Positions 13,076 to 52,489 of a DNA stretch of 64,000 nt are shown one piece after another. Each line of letters starts with the position of its first letter. Within the stretch, counting starts at the first letter, position 1. The notes under the pieces are model-generated. The model searched no databases. It saw only the letters and a list, made by a program, of their open reading frames with translations, and was not told the origin of the DNA. The position numbers and the translations under genes are program-made. This DNA is from Doris montereyensis. Taxonomy: Eukaryota; Mollusca; Gastropoda; Nudibranchia; Dorididae. Location of the stretch: contig JAXRKP010000236.1 of NCBI GenBank assembly GCA_037039925.1, forward strand, positions 149,501 to 213,500. The letters are read 5' to 3'.

Positions 13076-13774
13076 TTCAAAACCCAAAATCAAAAGCAAA
13101 AATAATCACTTCAGTACGTTATGAAAACATTGATGTTAATCGTTGTTAATCAAATCTAACATGCACGTCAACCAATGTGAGTGATGTGGGTGAGTGAGTA
13201 AACTTTCATCGATTTGTTGCGTGCTTGTCGGAATGGATGGCTATTGGCATTGGTTACATAAAAGTCATAAAGTAGTAGCCAGACAGACAAGATTCCGTAA
13301 TAAGAACATCCTCCACCCGCTCTTCTTTCCCAACTTGAAGGCTTATTAGATCTACACCATCTACATATGGTAGATCAGGTTAGCATTAGGCCTTATGTAA
13401 ATTATGTCATGATGAAAAGGATGCGACTGCAAATGTACTCTCATGTACATGAATACTACTACTCACTACACAAGAATTTCTTTCAACTGGAAATGTAATC
13501 CTTGCCCTGTCAATATCAACCACATATCAGGAGTCTATTTAACACACAAATTACAACCAGGTCCTCACCTGGAAAGATAAGATTGTGCACCTAGTCCTGT
13601 CAGAAATGTATAAAATTCAGCTGACATTCTTTACCGGCTGAAGATCTACCCGATACTTTGTATTTGATTTCAAGTAGGCACTGAATCAACTCATCAATAC
13701 GACAAGTTTATTAACCTAAATAGTTAAAACAAAAGATAGAATCACACCAATTTCATTAAAAAATAAAGGAGAGA

Positions 13775-13990
13775 ATTGCATGGGCTAGTGGTATTGGTGG
13801 TCTAGCGGTTTTGCTGCTGGACTCGGGATTGTGAGGTTCTGGGTTTGAATCCTGGCAAAATATTTCAACTGTTGGCGTGCTTGAATCCACGGCCTTTAGG
13901 TTGAGAGGCAGACTATCTGTCTCTCTGCTATCGAGTCCCCTCATATTCATACTGATCATCTCTACCTAAGCTTAAACTAAAGGGCGGTCT
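13775..13990 (+). mobile_element. tRNA-derived SINE
   Basis: The head resembles a tRNA gene: ggtggtctagcggttttgc near 13796 (box A region) and gggtttgaatcctgg near 13841 (box B). The head is related to the SINEs at 19985-20192 and 22530-22745, but the tail differs. Confidence 0.6.
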
Positions 13991-14094
13991 AGCTGATAAC
14001 ACTTTCCTTACATGTCAAGGATCATCAACAAATGTAATCCGCTGAATTAAGATATACATTCCTCTGGCAAACCAGCTTACCACTGTCATTTTAA

Positions 14095-14415
14095 AAAAAT
14101 TTTAAATTTTTATTTTTTAAATTTGAATTTTACCCACATCCACAACTAAGGTGATCACTGGAGTTTTGGTAGAATTTTTTATTTTGCCCGGCCAGGGGAT
14201 CTTTGACATGCATACAGAGTGTTGGGATCTGCACATGGGACCTCCTTTTTATCATTTGTCTCTGATGGGACTAAGTGTCAATCTACCTTCCTGAACGAGG
14301 AGTAGATTTTACTAAAAAAAAAAAACTAGAAAACTTTTCAACCTGCTGGGGCTTGAAACCATGACGTTTTAGTGGAGAGGCCGATACCTTGTTTCTGGAC
14401 AGCAGTAAATCAGCA
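14095..14415 (-). mobile_element. SINE, second family, minus strand
   Basis: Read on the minus strand it has a tRNA-like head (ggtttcaagccccagcagg), a body with aaggaggtcc, gcagatcccaacactctg and aaagatcccc, and a tail with ttgtggatgtgggtaaaatt. The same order is found on the plus strand at 39350-39668, so both belong to one family. Confidence 0.7.
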
Positions 14416-15200
14416 GTACACCCTAAATATAAAGGTTTGTAAAAAATTTATAAAAAAACACACACGAAACAACACAGCCTCTCCAATGTGAATAACACAG
14501 GCATCATTAAATGCTGAAGATAATTTGTTACTTTATTTTATTCAAAAATGTTTTCAGGAGAATGTATAAGTATAATAAGTATCACATTTAACATTGATTT
14601 TTTGCCAGTGATACTGTGCATTATTTGACAAAAAAGCAAATAATTCATTTATTGGGTACACATTTTTTTTCACGTTATGTACAGATAACAAAGTGACTGA
14701 AGAGTTTTATAAAGGAAAGCTGCTATCTTCAAGGTACTGGTAACATCTTTTTCTCAAACAAAATTATGTGTCCAGCATTTCGACGGTAATCATTTATAAT
14801 CACTCACAAGTCACATTTTAATAAATTTTATATTGCCTACACATTTCAATTATCATTTACTACAGCGTTGCATTCTCAGGAAACATACCTCACATTTTCA
14901 AAAGCTGCAAATTATGAAACAGATTTGATGTCACAGGTGATTTGATAGTATTTACAATACTGACACCCTAAGACAAAATTGAAACATGGGTTATAAGGCA
15001 AAAAAACCCAACCCATTTTGTGACTTTAAGCTCTACAACACATTCCATACATTTTGTTTTTCATCCATATCCACCACAAATGGTGATCTCTGAGTAATTT
15101 AGGTGAAACTAAAACTTGTCCTCACAAGGCTTTAGATTGCTGACGGATTTTTAATGTGCATCATGCGACTGCACAGTTTCTTTCGTTTTCACCTTCTTAA

Positions 15201-15766
15201 CCCTTTCCTGCCCAAGGGCCCTCCACAATTCTAGTCTGTGTGCCCAAGCCCTCACTTCCTATTCAGTCTGTGTGCCTAAGCAAAGGGACATGGCTTTGAT
15301 GAAATGTTAACCTGTCTCACTTAAAATTAATTTTAGACTAACACATCTTTCAATTTCAATGAAGAAATTATAATGAACTAGGAAAGAAAACAAGCTTTCA
15401 GAAAATGTATACTTTTATATAACTATACTATAATGAGCCTTTGGTTGTCAGTAACTTTCGTGAGTAGGTCAGTAAACTCATTGAGAGTAATAATAGTGTC
15501 GCTTTGTTTACAATCGCTGTAATTCAAAAAACGAAAGCAGATAAAAAATAGGGGGTTTTTTTCACAAAAGAGCCAGAAATCTTGCACATCACGATATTGC
15601 CAATTCAAGTCTCGCACACTGTGAGATCTTGATGTTATGTGAATACAAAGACGAAGAGTAAGCGAGGGACGGATTAGGGTGCATTAGGCATCAAGGCTGA
15701 TGTCACATTTGGTTGCAGTAAGCTGCAAGGCTTATGTCGCATTTCGTTATAATAGGCAGGAAAGGG
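15201..15766. mobile_element. piggyBac-type MITE
   Basis: Terminal inverted repeats CCCTTTCCTGCC (15201-15212) and GGCAGGAAAGGG (15755-15766) are perfect. They abut TTAA at both sides (15197-15200 and 15767-15770). TTAA target duplication with CCC-starting ends is the hallmark of piggyBac elements. The 566 bp contain no transposase. Confidence 0.78.
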
Positions 15767-16233
15767 TTAAAGTGGCAGAAGAGGTCAACCTTACCTAGCC
15801 AACCTAGAAGAATAAGGGATGGGATGCATGAATTTTATATGATAAAAATCCAAATACTTTACATAAACTTTTGCGTGCCCACTACAAATACAAGCATATA
15901 TGACTAGCGAGGCAAGAACTGAAGCACCACACCTCAGAAATACAATCATTTGTGTATTTTTATGCAAGCTAAACCCCTTTGTCCTCAGTTCGAATTTATC
16001 AACTGCTCAAATGAAGATAGTTGAGATTCTCAAAAAATTACCATACCAGTAAATTCTAAGGAGAAAAAAAATAACTTCAAATACATTAAAAAAAGGTGCA
16101 GTTTCTGACTGATTATTTTGTTTGAAGATTTGTTTTCAACAAATTTATAAGTGAGTGTGTATAGTACATTTGTCATTAACACCACTTTTTCAAATGTTAA
16201 TTTTCATGACAAAACACATATTTCCATTTGTAA

Positions 16234-44021
<27,788 letters not shown>

Positions 44022-44481
44022 TTGAAGACTGAGCCTCGTTTCCTCCAAGCTTTTGTTGACACAAAATGAAACAAACAAACAAAAAATCCAATCAAAGAGA
44101 AATACAACAAGCCAAATGCATGTCTTGTACATGTCCTGAAACTCTTTCTCTATATTTTAAACTCATATTTGTTTTAGATCAGTTAAAGAAATGAGCATTA
44201 TAGCGGTGGGTTTTTAGGCAGTTACTACTGTACTTGCTTTAGGAATTATCAGAGAGAGGCAAGTTAATGAATACAAAAAAGGCAAGAGTATAAAAAAATC
44301 AGCACCCAAAACAAAGAAGAAGAGACAATTTCCATTGTTGGGTATACCATTGAATTTTCGCCAGTAAGCAAAATTCAGTAATAATTGAACATAACATATT
44401 TAAACCACCTTTAAATATTGTAAAATCACATTTTCCTATCAAACCGTTTCTTAGACAAAATAACTCATCTACATTAGATGG

Positions 44482-45732
44482 TGTCATATGCGTGAGTTGT
44501 ACATGTAAACACAATAGTCCAGACACTTAGGAAATATACATAAAGGGCAACACCGTAATAAGACACTGGAAACACGTCTTTGTGCGGAACAACTTTACTT
44601 TTGTTCTCCATGGAGGCTCTGCATCACTATTGTTTATAGCTCCAATGAAGCATTCTTTCTCTTGATCATTGTTTTCACTGCCCTGTCTTAGACTGTTTAT
44701 GTTTGTATGTTTTGCGCGGCATACCTGACTAAAGTGATTCATTTTCTGGCAGTTGTGGCGCTTCTCCCGTAAGCAGGACATTTTCCTCTTTCGTGGTAAC
44801 GGCCACATTTTCCACACTTTAACACCTATCTTTTGTGTCTGATTAGGTATCCTATGATTCCTTTGGTGAGACCCTTTTGTTTTCACCTGTGTTGAAGTTG
44901 CGTCTATATCTAGAGTACCATTTGTTCTTGATTTTTCTTGAACTTGCAGTTGCGCCTTTACTAACTCTTGTTGTCTCGTTATTGTGACTGCATCACCAAG
45001 CTTCAAATCTGTGCTTAAATGTAGCTTCAGTGAAAGTTCTTTGTCTCTGCACCCTAGTACAAGTCGATCTCTAATCACGTAATTTTTGTCTGGAAACTCC
45101 GCATATCTTACTAGTTCATGCAATGCCCTTACATACTGTTAAATGGATTCCTTTTCCAGTTGAGACCTTTGATAAAAGAAGGCTCTCTCGTGTATCACAT
45201 TCCGCTGAGGAGAGAAATGCGTTGTAAACCTGTCCAGGACTAGGTCAAAAGCCGTTTCCTCCTGTTGTGTAAGTGAGAAGGTAGCAAGGATTTGCTCTGC
45301 CTCCACTCCCATCACATAAATCAAGCTGTCAACTTATACCCAGCCTTCCTGCCCCTCAAATTTTGAGGCGGACCAATACCTTAGGAAGCGCTGACGCCAT
45401 TCACGCCAAGATAGGGTTTATCGAATGTGAATTCAGAGGGTAGTTTAAAAGCCATGTTCTCTTAAGTTGTGGACAAAATAAGAAATAAAACCTACTCAAG
45501 CAGCCACCATGTCATATGCATGGGTTGTACATGTAAACACAATAGTCCAGACACTTAGGAAATATACATAAAGGGCAACACCGTAATAAGACACTGGAAA
45601 CAGGTCTTTACAGGCACGTGTACTTTATTCAACTTCCCAACAACTCGACAGTACAGGTAGAGCATGGTACAGTCTCAGCAGTACGAAAACACACAATATT
45701 ACAGCTATTGTTGTAGGACTCATTCCATTACA
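44482..45732 (-). mobile_element. Internally deleted LTR retrotransposon with gag remnant
   Basis: The element is bounded by GATGG at 44477-44481 and 45733-45737. The 5' LTR is 45510-45732 (223 bp, TG..CA). The 3' LTR survives only as its last ~100 bp, 44482 to about 44581. Directly inside the 5' LTR, the minus strand reads TGGTGGCTGCTTGAGTAGG, a plausible tRNA primer binding site starting with TGG. Internal frames 45324-45139 and 45123-44595 resemble a Ty3/gypsy-type Gag (ATFSLTQQEETAFDLVLDRF; HELVRYAEFPDKNYVIRDRL; zinc-knuckle remnant HNCQKMNHFSQVC). Frameshifts break it. Pol is wholly absent, and the gag frame now runs into the LTR fragment. Confidence 0.85.
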
Positions 45733-45737
45733 GATGG

Positions 45738-46934
45738 TTCAGCCTTTAAGGATTGTGTTAGATTTAACAAAAGGTAAACATATAATTATACAGCCATGCA
45801 GTATAATACAAATTATTATGCAAGCTAGATAAATCTAAAAAGTTTCACGTTTTGAAATATGGTTATACAAGTAAACGTAAGTCAAATAGACCTGTTTCGT
45901 TGATTAGTCCCAATTCGCTATGTCACACCGACAGTTATCAGAGATATGTTCAAATATAATGTCTGTTGTCTTAGGCTCACATTGAGTCAGATTAGTGGAA
46001 ATGATGACACTAGTTACTAAAACACTGCAGCAATTGGAAGCAACTTTTTTTTTTTTTTACTTTAATTATTTCGCAGTTGTGTCACTTAGATGTGCCCAAC
46101 TACGGAAATCCTTCCACAAAAAAAAAAACAAAGCCAAACCTCAAATGTACTCCTCGCCAACAAACACATGCACATAAATTCAGTAATCATCCAAGTAATT
46201 TACCATGGGAATTCAAAGAGAAAGATGTTATTTTCTTGGAGATTGAGGCAACAATAAGGGATCAGGGGAACTCTATCTGAAATTTTAAAAGAAAAGACAG
46301 GTTAATAGCAAATCATGTTTAGAATCACTAAACATTGATGATTGATGATAAAACAAGACATTATCTCAGTATCAAGACAAAACAATAAAATAATATCCTC
46401 TTAATAGTATGATAAAACACAAATGTGCCAATATATCAGCAAAAGTTCGCAAAAAGGAGTAAGTAGATAACCTGGGGAAACCAGATATCTATTTTTAGGC
46501 GTGTTTGTAAGTGGTACAGCATGTAGCAACAGTGACGGTCTCCTATTCTTGATTAAACCAAGATAATTTTGTCATCGAACATTCTTGCCCAGCTGGCCAG
46601 CTTTCTTGGCCTAATAATCATCAAAGAAATGGTTATTTTATCTAGAATATATAACTTTAGACATACATCTCAATATCTTTCTATCGGTCTAAATTCATCT
46701 AGAATTTAGGTCTAAATTGATCTAGATCTAAAATCTATCAGTGACACTGTTATGTCTCAGATCTGAGAAGTTTTCAGCTTTGTATTGAGTGTGCATTTGA
46801 TTGTATATGTCCGCCTACACTGTCTGCGTCCCCCCCCTCCCCTCCTTACAATCACGTCTTTTATTGTTTATGTTTTGATAATTTTGAGTCAACACTGTCG
46901 ACCCCCCCCCCACCTTGACAGTCCTCCTCGTGAA
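45738..46934. other. Intergenic or leader-intron DNA
   Basis: No gene is recognised. T and A runs occur near 46046-46057 and 46117-46130. Many tctaga/agatct words lie at 46640-46740, and C runs near 46830-46840 and 46899-46910. Confidence 0.35.
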
Positions 46935-47090
46935 ACCGTTGGCTAACGACGAATGTTATGTCTTTTTTAAGCCAATCAGTTTGAACTTTATCCCCACTTT
47001 CGTTGCCATGCAACTGTTGCTAGCGAAAAATGTAATGTCTTTTTGAGCCAATCAGCTTGGACTTTTAACACCCCCACATGTCCTTCTGAT
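46935..47090. promoter_or_regulatory. Duplicated CCAAT segment with X-box-like site
   Basis: Two ~60-bp segments are imperfect direct repeats. Each has gttggct/gttgct, aatgt(t/a)atgtcttttt, then AGCCAATCAG and gaacttt/ggacttt. Between them, near 47002-47014, GTTGCCATGCAAC resembles the RFX X-box palindrome. CCAAT plus X-box is typical of centrosome and cilium gene promoters, but no transcript evidence exists and the site is about 3 kb from the CEP95 start codon. Confidence 0.3.
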
Positions 47091-47783
47091 CTACTACATA
47101 TAATCTGGTTATTGACTTGCTCACTCTCTTCTTGCTGTATGCATCTGGTGGTGAGATATGTGTTTGAAAATTGTCCAGGAGACGGTGCGATAAGAAATTG
47201 TTCAGTTTGATACAGACAGTGGGACAATTGAATATATATTATTAATAAAAATTGTTGCTGAAACTCGAACCATACAAGTCACCTGCCTTCCTCACTATCA
47301 TTGGACAGCTGTATTTGTAGGAATGAAGAGTGAGAGAGGCTTGTAAAAATGTACGTGTCACATAGAGCTAGATCTAAAATCTAAATTTAGAATTAAGACC
47401 TAGATTCATCTAGATCTAATAAATCCTGATTGCTTTAGCTCTAGAAATGTAGGTAAATTTTAAATCCAGACCTTATTATACCAATAGAACAAAATCGAAA
47501 TGCAAGATCAATGACAAAATTATTTTGGTTTAATAAAAAAAAGGACACTGTCGACTTGCTATGTAACGTACTCCCCACAAGTGTGTCTAAAAAAGATCTA
47601 CGGTTTCTCAAAGTTTATTAAACTACTCCTATTGACTAATTCCTTGTAAAGGTCTTGACAATCTAATGCAAATTCCAGATGTCTTCAATCTGGAATCAGC
47701 TAACCAAAAATCAAATGTAACACTAAATTATATTGGTGCAGTAGATAAAGACAAACAGTGAGGCAAGGGGCATATCGGAAGTT

Positions 47784-47985
47784 AATGTAATGACACAAGA
47801 TAATATGAAAGCCCGGGAGCGTAGTTAGCTCGGTTGGTAGCATGCTTTCTTTTCATGGCGGCGATGGGTGCCGACGCAGAGGTCGTGGGTTCGATCCCAG
47901 TGGTGGCCAGGATTTCTGTCTATTCCTTGTGTTTGTCTCGTCTTTGTTCCTATGGGGCTTTCATATTATCTTGTGTCATTACATT
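47784..47985 (+). mobile_element. tRNA-like core inside perfect 31-bp inverted repeats
   Basis: 47784-47814 and 47955-47985 are perfect 31-bp inverted repeats starting AATGTAATGACACAAG. The 140 bp between hold a strong Pol III-type promoter: box A TAGCTCGGTTGG near 47826-47837 and box B GGTTCGATCCC near 47888-47898. The acceptor stem does not close, so it is not a tRNA gene. SINEs normally have direct, not inverted, flanks. Confidence 0.8.
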
Positions 47986-48039
47986 GATTCAGTAATTACA
48001 GGCCTAAGAATGCATTGCATTGGAGGATATCCAGTCAGC

Positions 48040-48170
48040 CATAACATTTAATTTTCGCGAGTGAGCAAAATTCAGCAATAAAGAACATCTCAAACCCTCT
48101 TTACATTAAAAAAACCCACATTTCCATCTAATTCAAACCTTTTCTAGACAGAATAATCCATCTAGATCTA
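48040..48170 (+). repeat. Repeat shared with 44341-44481
   Basis: It contains TTAATTTTCGCGAGTGAGCA and AAAATTCAGCAATAA, then CACATTTCC, TTTCTAGACAGAATAA and CATCTA. The copy at 44341-44481 has the same blocks in order and ends exactly where the LTR element starts, so the LTR element inserted into a copy of this repeat. Confidence 0.6.
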
Positions 48171-49215
48171 GAATTTATCTAAATCTAGTGAGTCAAAGCT
48201 AAAAACACTAAACAGTGGCCATATAGGCTAAGCGTTCTTTGTCACTATTCACTCTTGATGTCAGATGATAAGTTTAAAAAATGTGAATTTGACAGGCCTT
48301 GTTGAGCATGACAGCTCTTGGGGTGAGATGCTGAAAAATTACACTCTAACTGAAAAAAAAGATAAGGGCAAAATTTCTGCCAAACTCACTCGGTGTGAGT
48401 CCAGAACAACGAACATTTTATGGATTATTGTGTCAAATTTTTTTTTTTTATTTCAATGGAAATTGATTTTATGACATATAAAGATAGTTTGACATCAGTT
48501 ATGTTCACTTATCATTGAATTTCGCTAACAATACTGTGCCCGACTACAGTAATTCACCCGATCTCAGGAACTTGATTTCCCACTTTTATGTTTATGAATT
48601 TACTTCATCTTCTAGATCTAGATGTTTTTTTTTCTAACCTTGAAAACAATATTGTAAAAGAGAGGAAAACAAATATATCGAAATCTACATTAAGCTAGAT
48701 AATAACTACTAGTATTTTACTATTATGATGCAGAAATGAAAACTGAGCAGAAGGGCTGGGGTGGGGGTGGTAAGCCTACCAATCACTAGTTTTAAATTCA
48801 TGCCTATTCCTGCTCCTATAAGGCAACCCACTACATTTACGAAGGTATAATAATGTCAATGCAGTTTCTTCCATATCATATATATATATATCTAATGGTC
48901 AGTACCATTTCAGAACAATGACTTAAATGGCAATAATAAACAATAGATTAGTAGATCTTCAGTACTTCAGCTGCAGAAACCCCTCTGAAACGAATGTGTC
49001 TGATCATGCTTTAAAAAATAAAAATAACACTGCAGGGCAAATTATAGAATGCCAAAGTCGACTATGAAATGAGCACATAGATCTACATATCAATAACCAC
49101 CTGGGATAGATTTTCTTTTTCTGCGCTTTCACTGAAAATTGGAACATCTTAATCTCAAATCGAAGCCAAAGCTAGATATATGATAACAAGACAGCAAAAT
49201 TTTGGATTATTTTAC

Positions 49216-49330
49216 CTGCTAAGTTGACATTTCGTGAGTTTTCTTTGAGCAAGCCTTTCCTTTCTCCACAGGAAATGTGATTGGCTCAAAATCACGAATC
49301 GACCAATCAGGACCGTTGTCAAGAGAAGCT
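49216..49330 (-). promoter_or_regulatory. Putative CEP95 promoter and noncoding leader exon
   Basis: On the minus strand two CCAAT boxes in opposite orientation (at 49303-49307 and 49280-49284) lie 40-90 bp before a good splice donor, TTAGCAG|GTAAAAT, ending at 49216. The first coding CEP95 exon is preceded by a pyrimidine-rich acceptor-like stretch ending caacaaaag near 44052. A spliced 5' leader starting here is therefore plausible. There is no transcript support. Confidence 0.35.
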
Positions 49331-49584
49331 TTGTGGAGGAAGTTATAAAGTGCAGTTTTGCGTATTGACAATTTAAGCCGTTAACTTTACGTATGTCATG
49401 TAATTGATTGATTGCTTTTGTCTATTTATTATTAGTATTAGGTCTATTTCTTTGTCATCGTGAATATGCCATGACATCATTATTTATCTTCAAACTGAAA
49501 TGAATTGTAAATCTGATATGGATATAGGAGTAAGTCAACATAGTTCTATTTCAGATTATTTTCATAAATTTCAAATAGACATTA

Positions 49585-49968
<384 letters not shown>

Positions 49969-50250
49969 TAGATAGAGTGGAAAGAGAGCGAGAGATAGGG
50001 ACAGAGAGAGGGGGCAGATAGACAGGAAAAGAGGACAGAGAAATCGGTAATTAAATTATGTGAACATTGATGAAATGTATAAATAGAACAAAAGAAAACA
50101 ATTTAAAAAAAAGGATTTGGGGAAGGAGAGTGACAGGCAGATAAGGTAAGAAGTTATGGACAAACATTATGTTTATCTATCTAGCTAGCTAGCTATCCAT
50201 CTAGATATTATCTATCTATCTATATGTATCTATCTATCTGTTTATTTCTC

Positions 50251-50372
50251 TATATATATTCTATAAGCACATACACTCAAACAACACCACTACCAGTACA
50301 GTGTACTACACTGTCGCGATTATTTTCAGGAATGAAGTTACGATTATCTACTTCTACCCATCTCACTCTCTA
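50251..50372 (+). repeat. Direct repeat, copy 1 (partner 51112-51235)
   Basis: It shares TTCTATAAGCAC, CACCACTACCAGTACAGTGT, ACTACACTGTCGCGAT and ACGATTATCTACTTCTACCC with 51112-51235, about 95% identical by eye over ~122 bp and about 860 bp apart. The 740 bp between contain no convincing ORF. LTR-like ends (TG..CA) are not seen, so a segmental duplication is as likely as an element. Confidence 0.75.
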
Positions 50373-51111
50373 TCACCCTCTTCTCTCCTCTATTTCCTTA
50401 ATTATTGTTTTGTTTTGTTTTCTTCGATGGCATGCATACAGACAACAGCCAGGAGTGGTGTTTGGCCATATTTGATCTCTCTTGCGAATCGGGTTAGTAG
50501 AGAGGAATAATTATGAATAGCTGTAAGATTACAACTGTGAAGGTCATCTACACAACGAGAATGTTATGCGTAAAAATCTTTCATTCTTTCTTTATCAGGT
50601 CCCATGGGTAGTAAATGATCCTTTAGATTTTTAAAAATTAATTTCAGCTGCGTACAGCTAAACGACTGATACCACTCATATCAGTTTTTTCCCTGCTTTC
50701 CAATCAGCGTACACTTGGATGGGAACTTGAGCATTGTCACCTCCCCTCTGATGATAGAACCGATGAGACTCGTGTGTGAGGTCTTGTGGAGTTGTGCTTA
50801 TCTTATGCTCGGACCACACCTGAGCATTTCTCGGCCTGATCGACATGTGCGGTGAACAAGAACAATCCAAAAAAACACGTACATACGAGACCATTTTGCG
50901 CTTCCTATTTTGTTTGTATGCTCTGTTCGTCGGAAAAGGCCCAGATGTAGATCCACCATTAGAGTACTTACACACATACATAAGATTCAAACCCTGGCAT
51001 AGGTGAGAAAACATGCTGATTTTTACAGCGAATCACATCGGCATCTTCCTGTATTTCCATTAGTGACCATTGATCTTTTGATAACATTGAGTAAATTGCA
51101 TTATATCTTTC

Positions 51112-51235
51112 TATACATATTCTATAAGCACACACATTCGAATAACACCACTACCAGTACAGTGTACTACACTGTCGCGATAATTTTCAGGAATGAAGCT
51201 ACGATTATCTACTTCTACCCATCTCACTCTCTCTA
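51112..51235 (+). repeat. Direct repeat, copy 2 (partner 50251-50372)
   Basis: Second copy of the ~122-bp repeat, in the same orientation. Confidence 0.75.
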
Positions 51236-51414
51236 TAACCCTCTTAATACTTAACAAGAAATGCAATTATTTCCATCTCCGGTTTTGGTACGTCTATTTT
51301 GTTTGGCTTTTGTATTTGTTATAGTTGGGTTGTTTTTTTCTCTTTGGGGGATTTGCTATTGAGTTTGCATTTCCTTTCGTTATGCATTCTAATTTAATTA
51401 ATTGACTACTATCT

Positions 51415-51560
51415 ATTTCTATAATATTTACATAATAACATTAATTCTTTATTCCAATGTACATAATGTGTATTTTATAGATCGTTGCGAACGAAGATGA
51501 TGTGCCTTTATGAGGACAATAAAGTTTTAATGAATTGAATTGAATTGAATTTCATTCTCT
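51415..51560 (+). mobile_element. Retroposon 3' tail with (GAATT)n end
   Basis: Plus-strand copy of the sequence at 42790-42990: TTCCAATGTACATAATGTGT, GTTGCGAACGAAGATGATGT, GACAATAAAGTTTTAATGAA, then gaattgaattgaattgaat. Confidence 0.65.
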
Positions 51561-51699
51561 GTGATGTGTGTGGGTGAGGGAAGATGAGTAGCCAGGCTAT
51601 TTCAAACAAAGTAATTTTTCGCAACTTAACACCGGTAGACCCAGATTTATTCACTTTTCCACGTAGCCAGTCTTCGTTCCTTCAGTCTCAACTCTCAAC

Positions 51700-52241
51700 T
51701 AGTGCCGGGCGAGAACCGGTTGGTTCTCCGATTCTTGGTTTGAGATCTAAGAACCGATTCCAATTAGGAGAGCCGCTGGCGGTTCTCAGAACCGCTGGCG
51801 GTTTGGCAGTTCTAGGACCGCTGACGGTCCTCAGAACCGCTGGCGGTTCTCGGAACCGCTGACTGTCCTCGGTTCTCAGTTTCAATTTACCTTCCAGCGG
51901 TTCTACGTTTCTTTTCGCTTACACCCACCACTCCCACCCACCTCGTTATTACACACGCACTTTTACTTCACCCACCCCCTCTTGTTATAACGTTACGCCA
52001 CGCACGACAATCGCTCTCCCTCATTACTCGCTGCCCTGTCATAATATTATTATGCGGGGATGGGGAGGTGAGGATCGCGTGTCATTCATCAACGCCTTGG
52101 ACGATTCCATTATCTCCATTAAGTGGGGTAAATTTCTTAAATTACACCCCCACCCGCCAACCCACCCACGCATACAAACAGCCACACATGACGTGATCAA
52201 TGCTTGAGCGTAAAGCACACGCACACATCACTTTCCTCTCA

Positions 52242-52275
<34 letters not shown>

Positions 52276-52489
52276 GAACTCTACAGCACAGCACTGACTG
52301 TCGGCGTAGGTCCCAGCGGTTCTCACAGTTCGCGGTTCTCACAGTTCGCGGTTCTCACAGTTCGCGGTTCTCACAGTTCACGGTTCGAAAACAGAACCGG
52401 AACCGGAATCGGAACCGATTCTCGCGATTCTCAGTTCCAAAGAACCGTAGAACCGCGGTTCCGAAAAAACTTGGAACCGCTCGGCACTA
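51700..52489. mobile_element. Nonautonomous hAT element just upstream of PMM
   Basis: The ends TAGTGCCGGGCG (51700) and GAGCGG..-type complement CGCTCGGCACTA (52489) are inverted. They are flanked by perfect 8-bp TSDs CTCTCAAC (51692-51699 and 52490-52497), the hAT signature. Subterminal arrays of GAACCG and CGGTTCTCA motifs fill both sides (51710-51870 and 52316-52480), as in transposase-binding subterminal repeats. The middle is unrelated C-rich DNA with a (CT)n patch near 52238-52276. No transposase is encoded. Confidence 0.88.

Noticed and set aside
47819..47910. Genuine tRNA gene
   Set aside because: A and B boxes are good, but no acceptor stem forms and the A-B spacing is long; tRNA-derived instead.
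50676..51014. 112-codon minus-strand ORF
   Set aside because: No domain or splice support, and it lies between direct repeats; likely chance.
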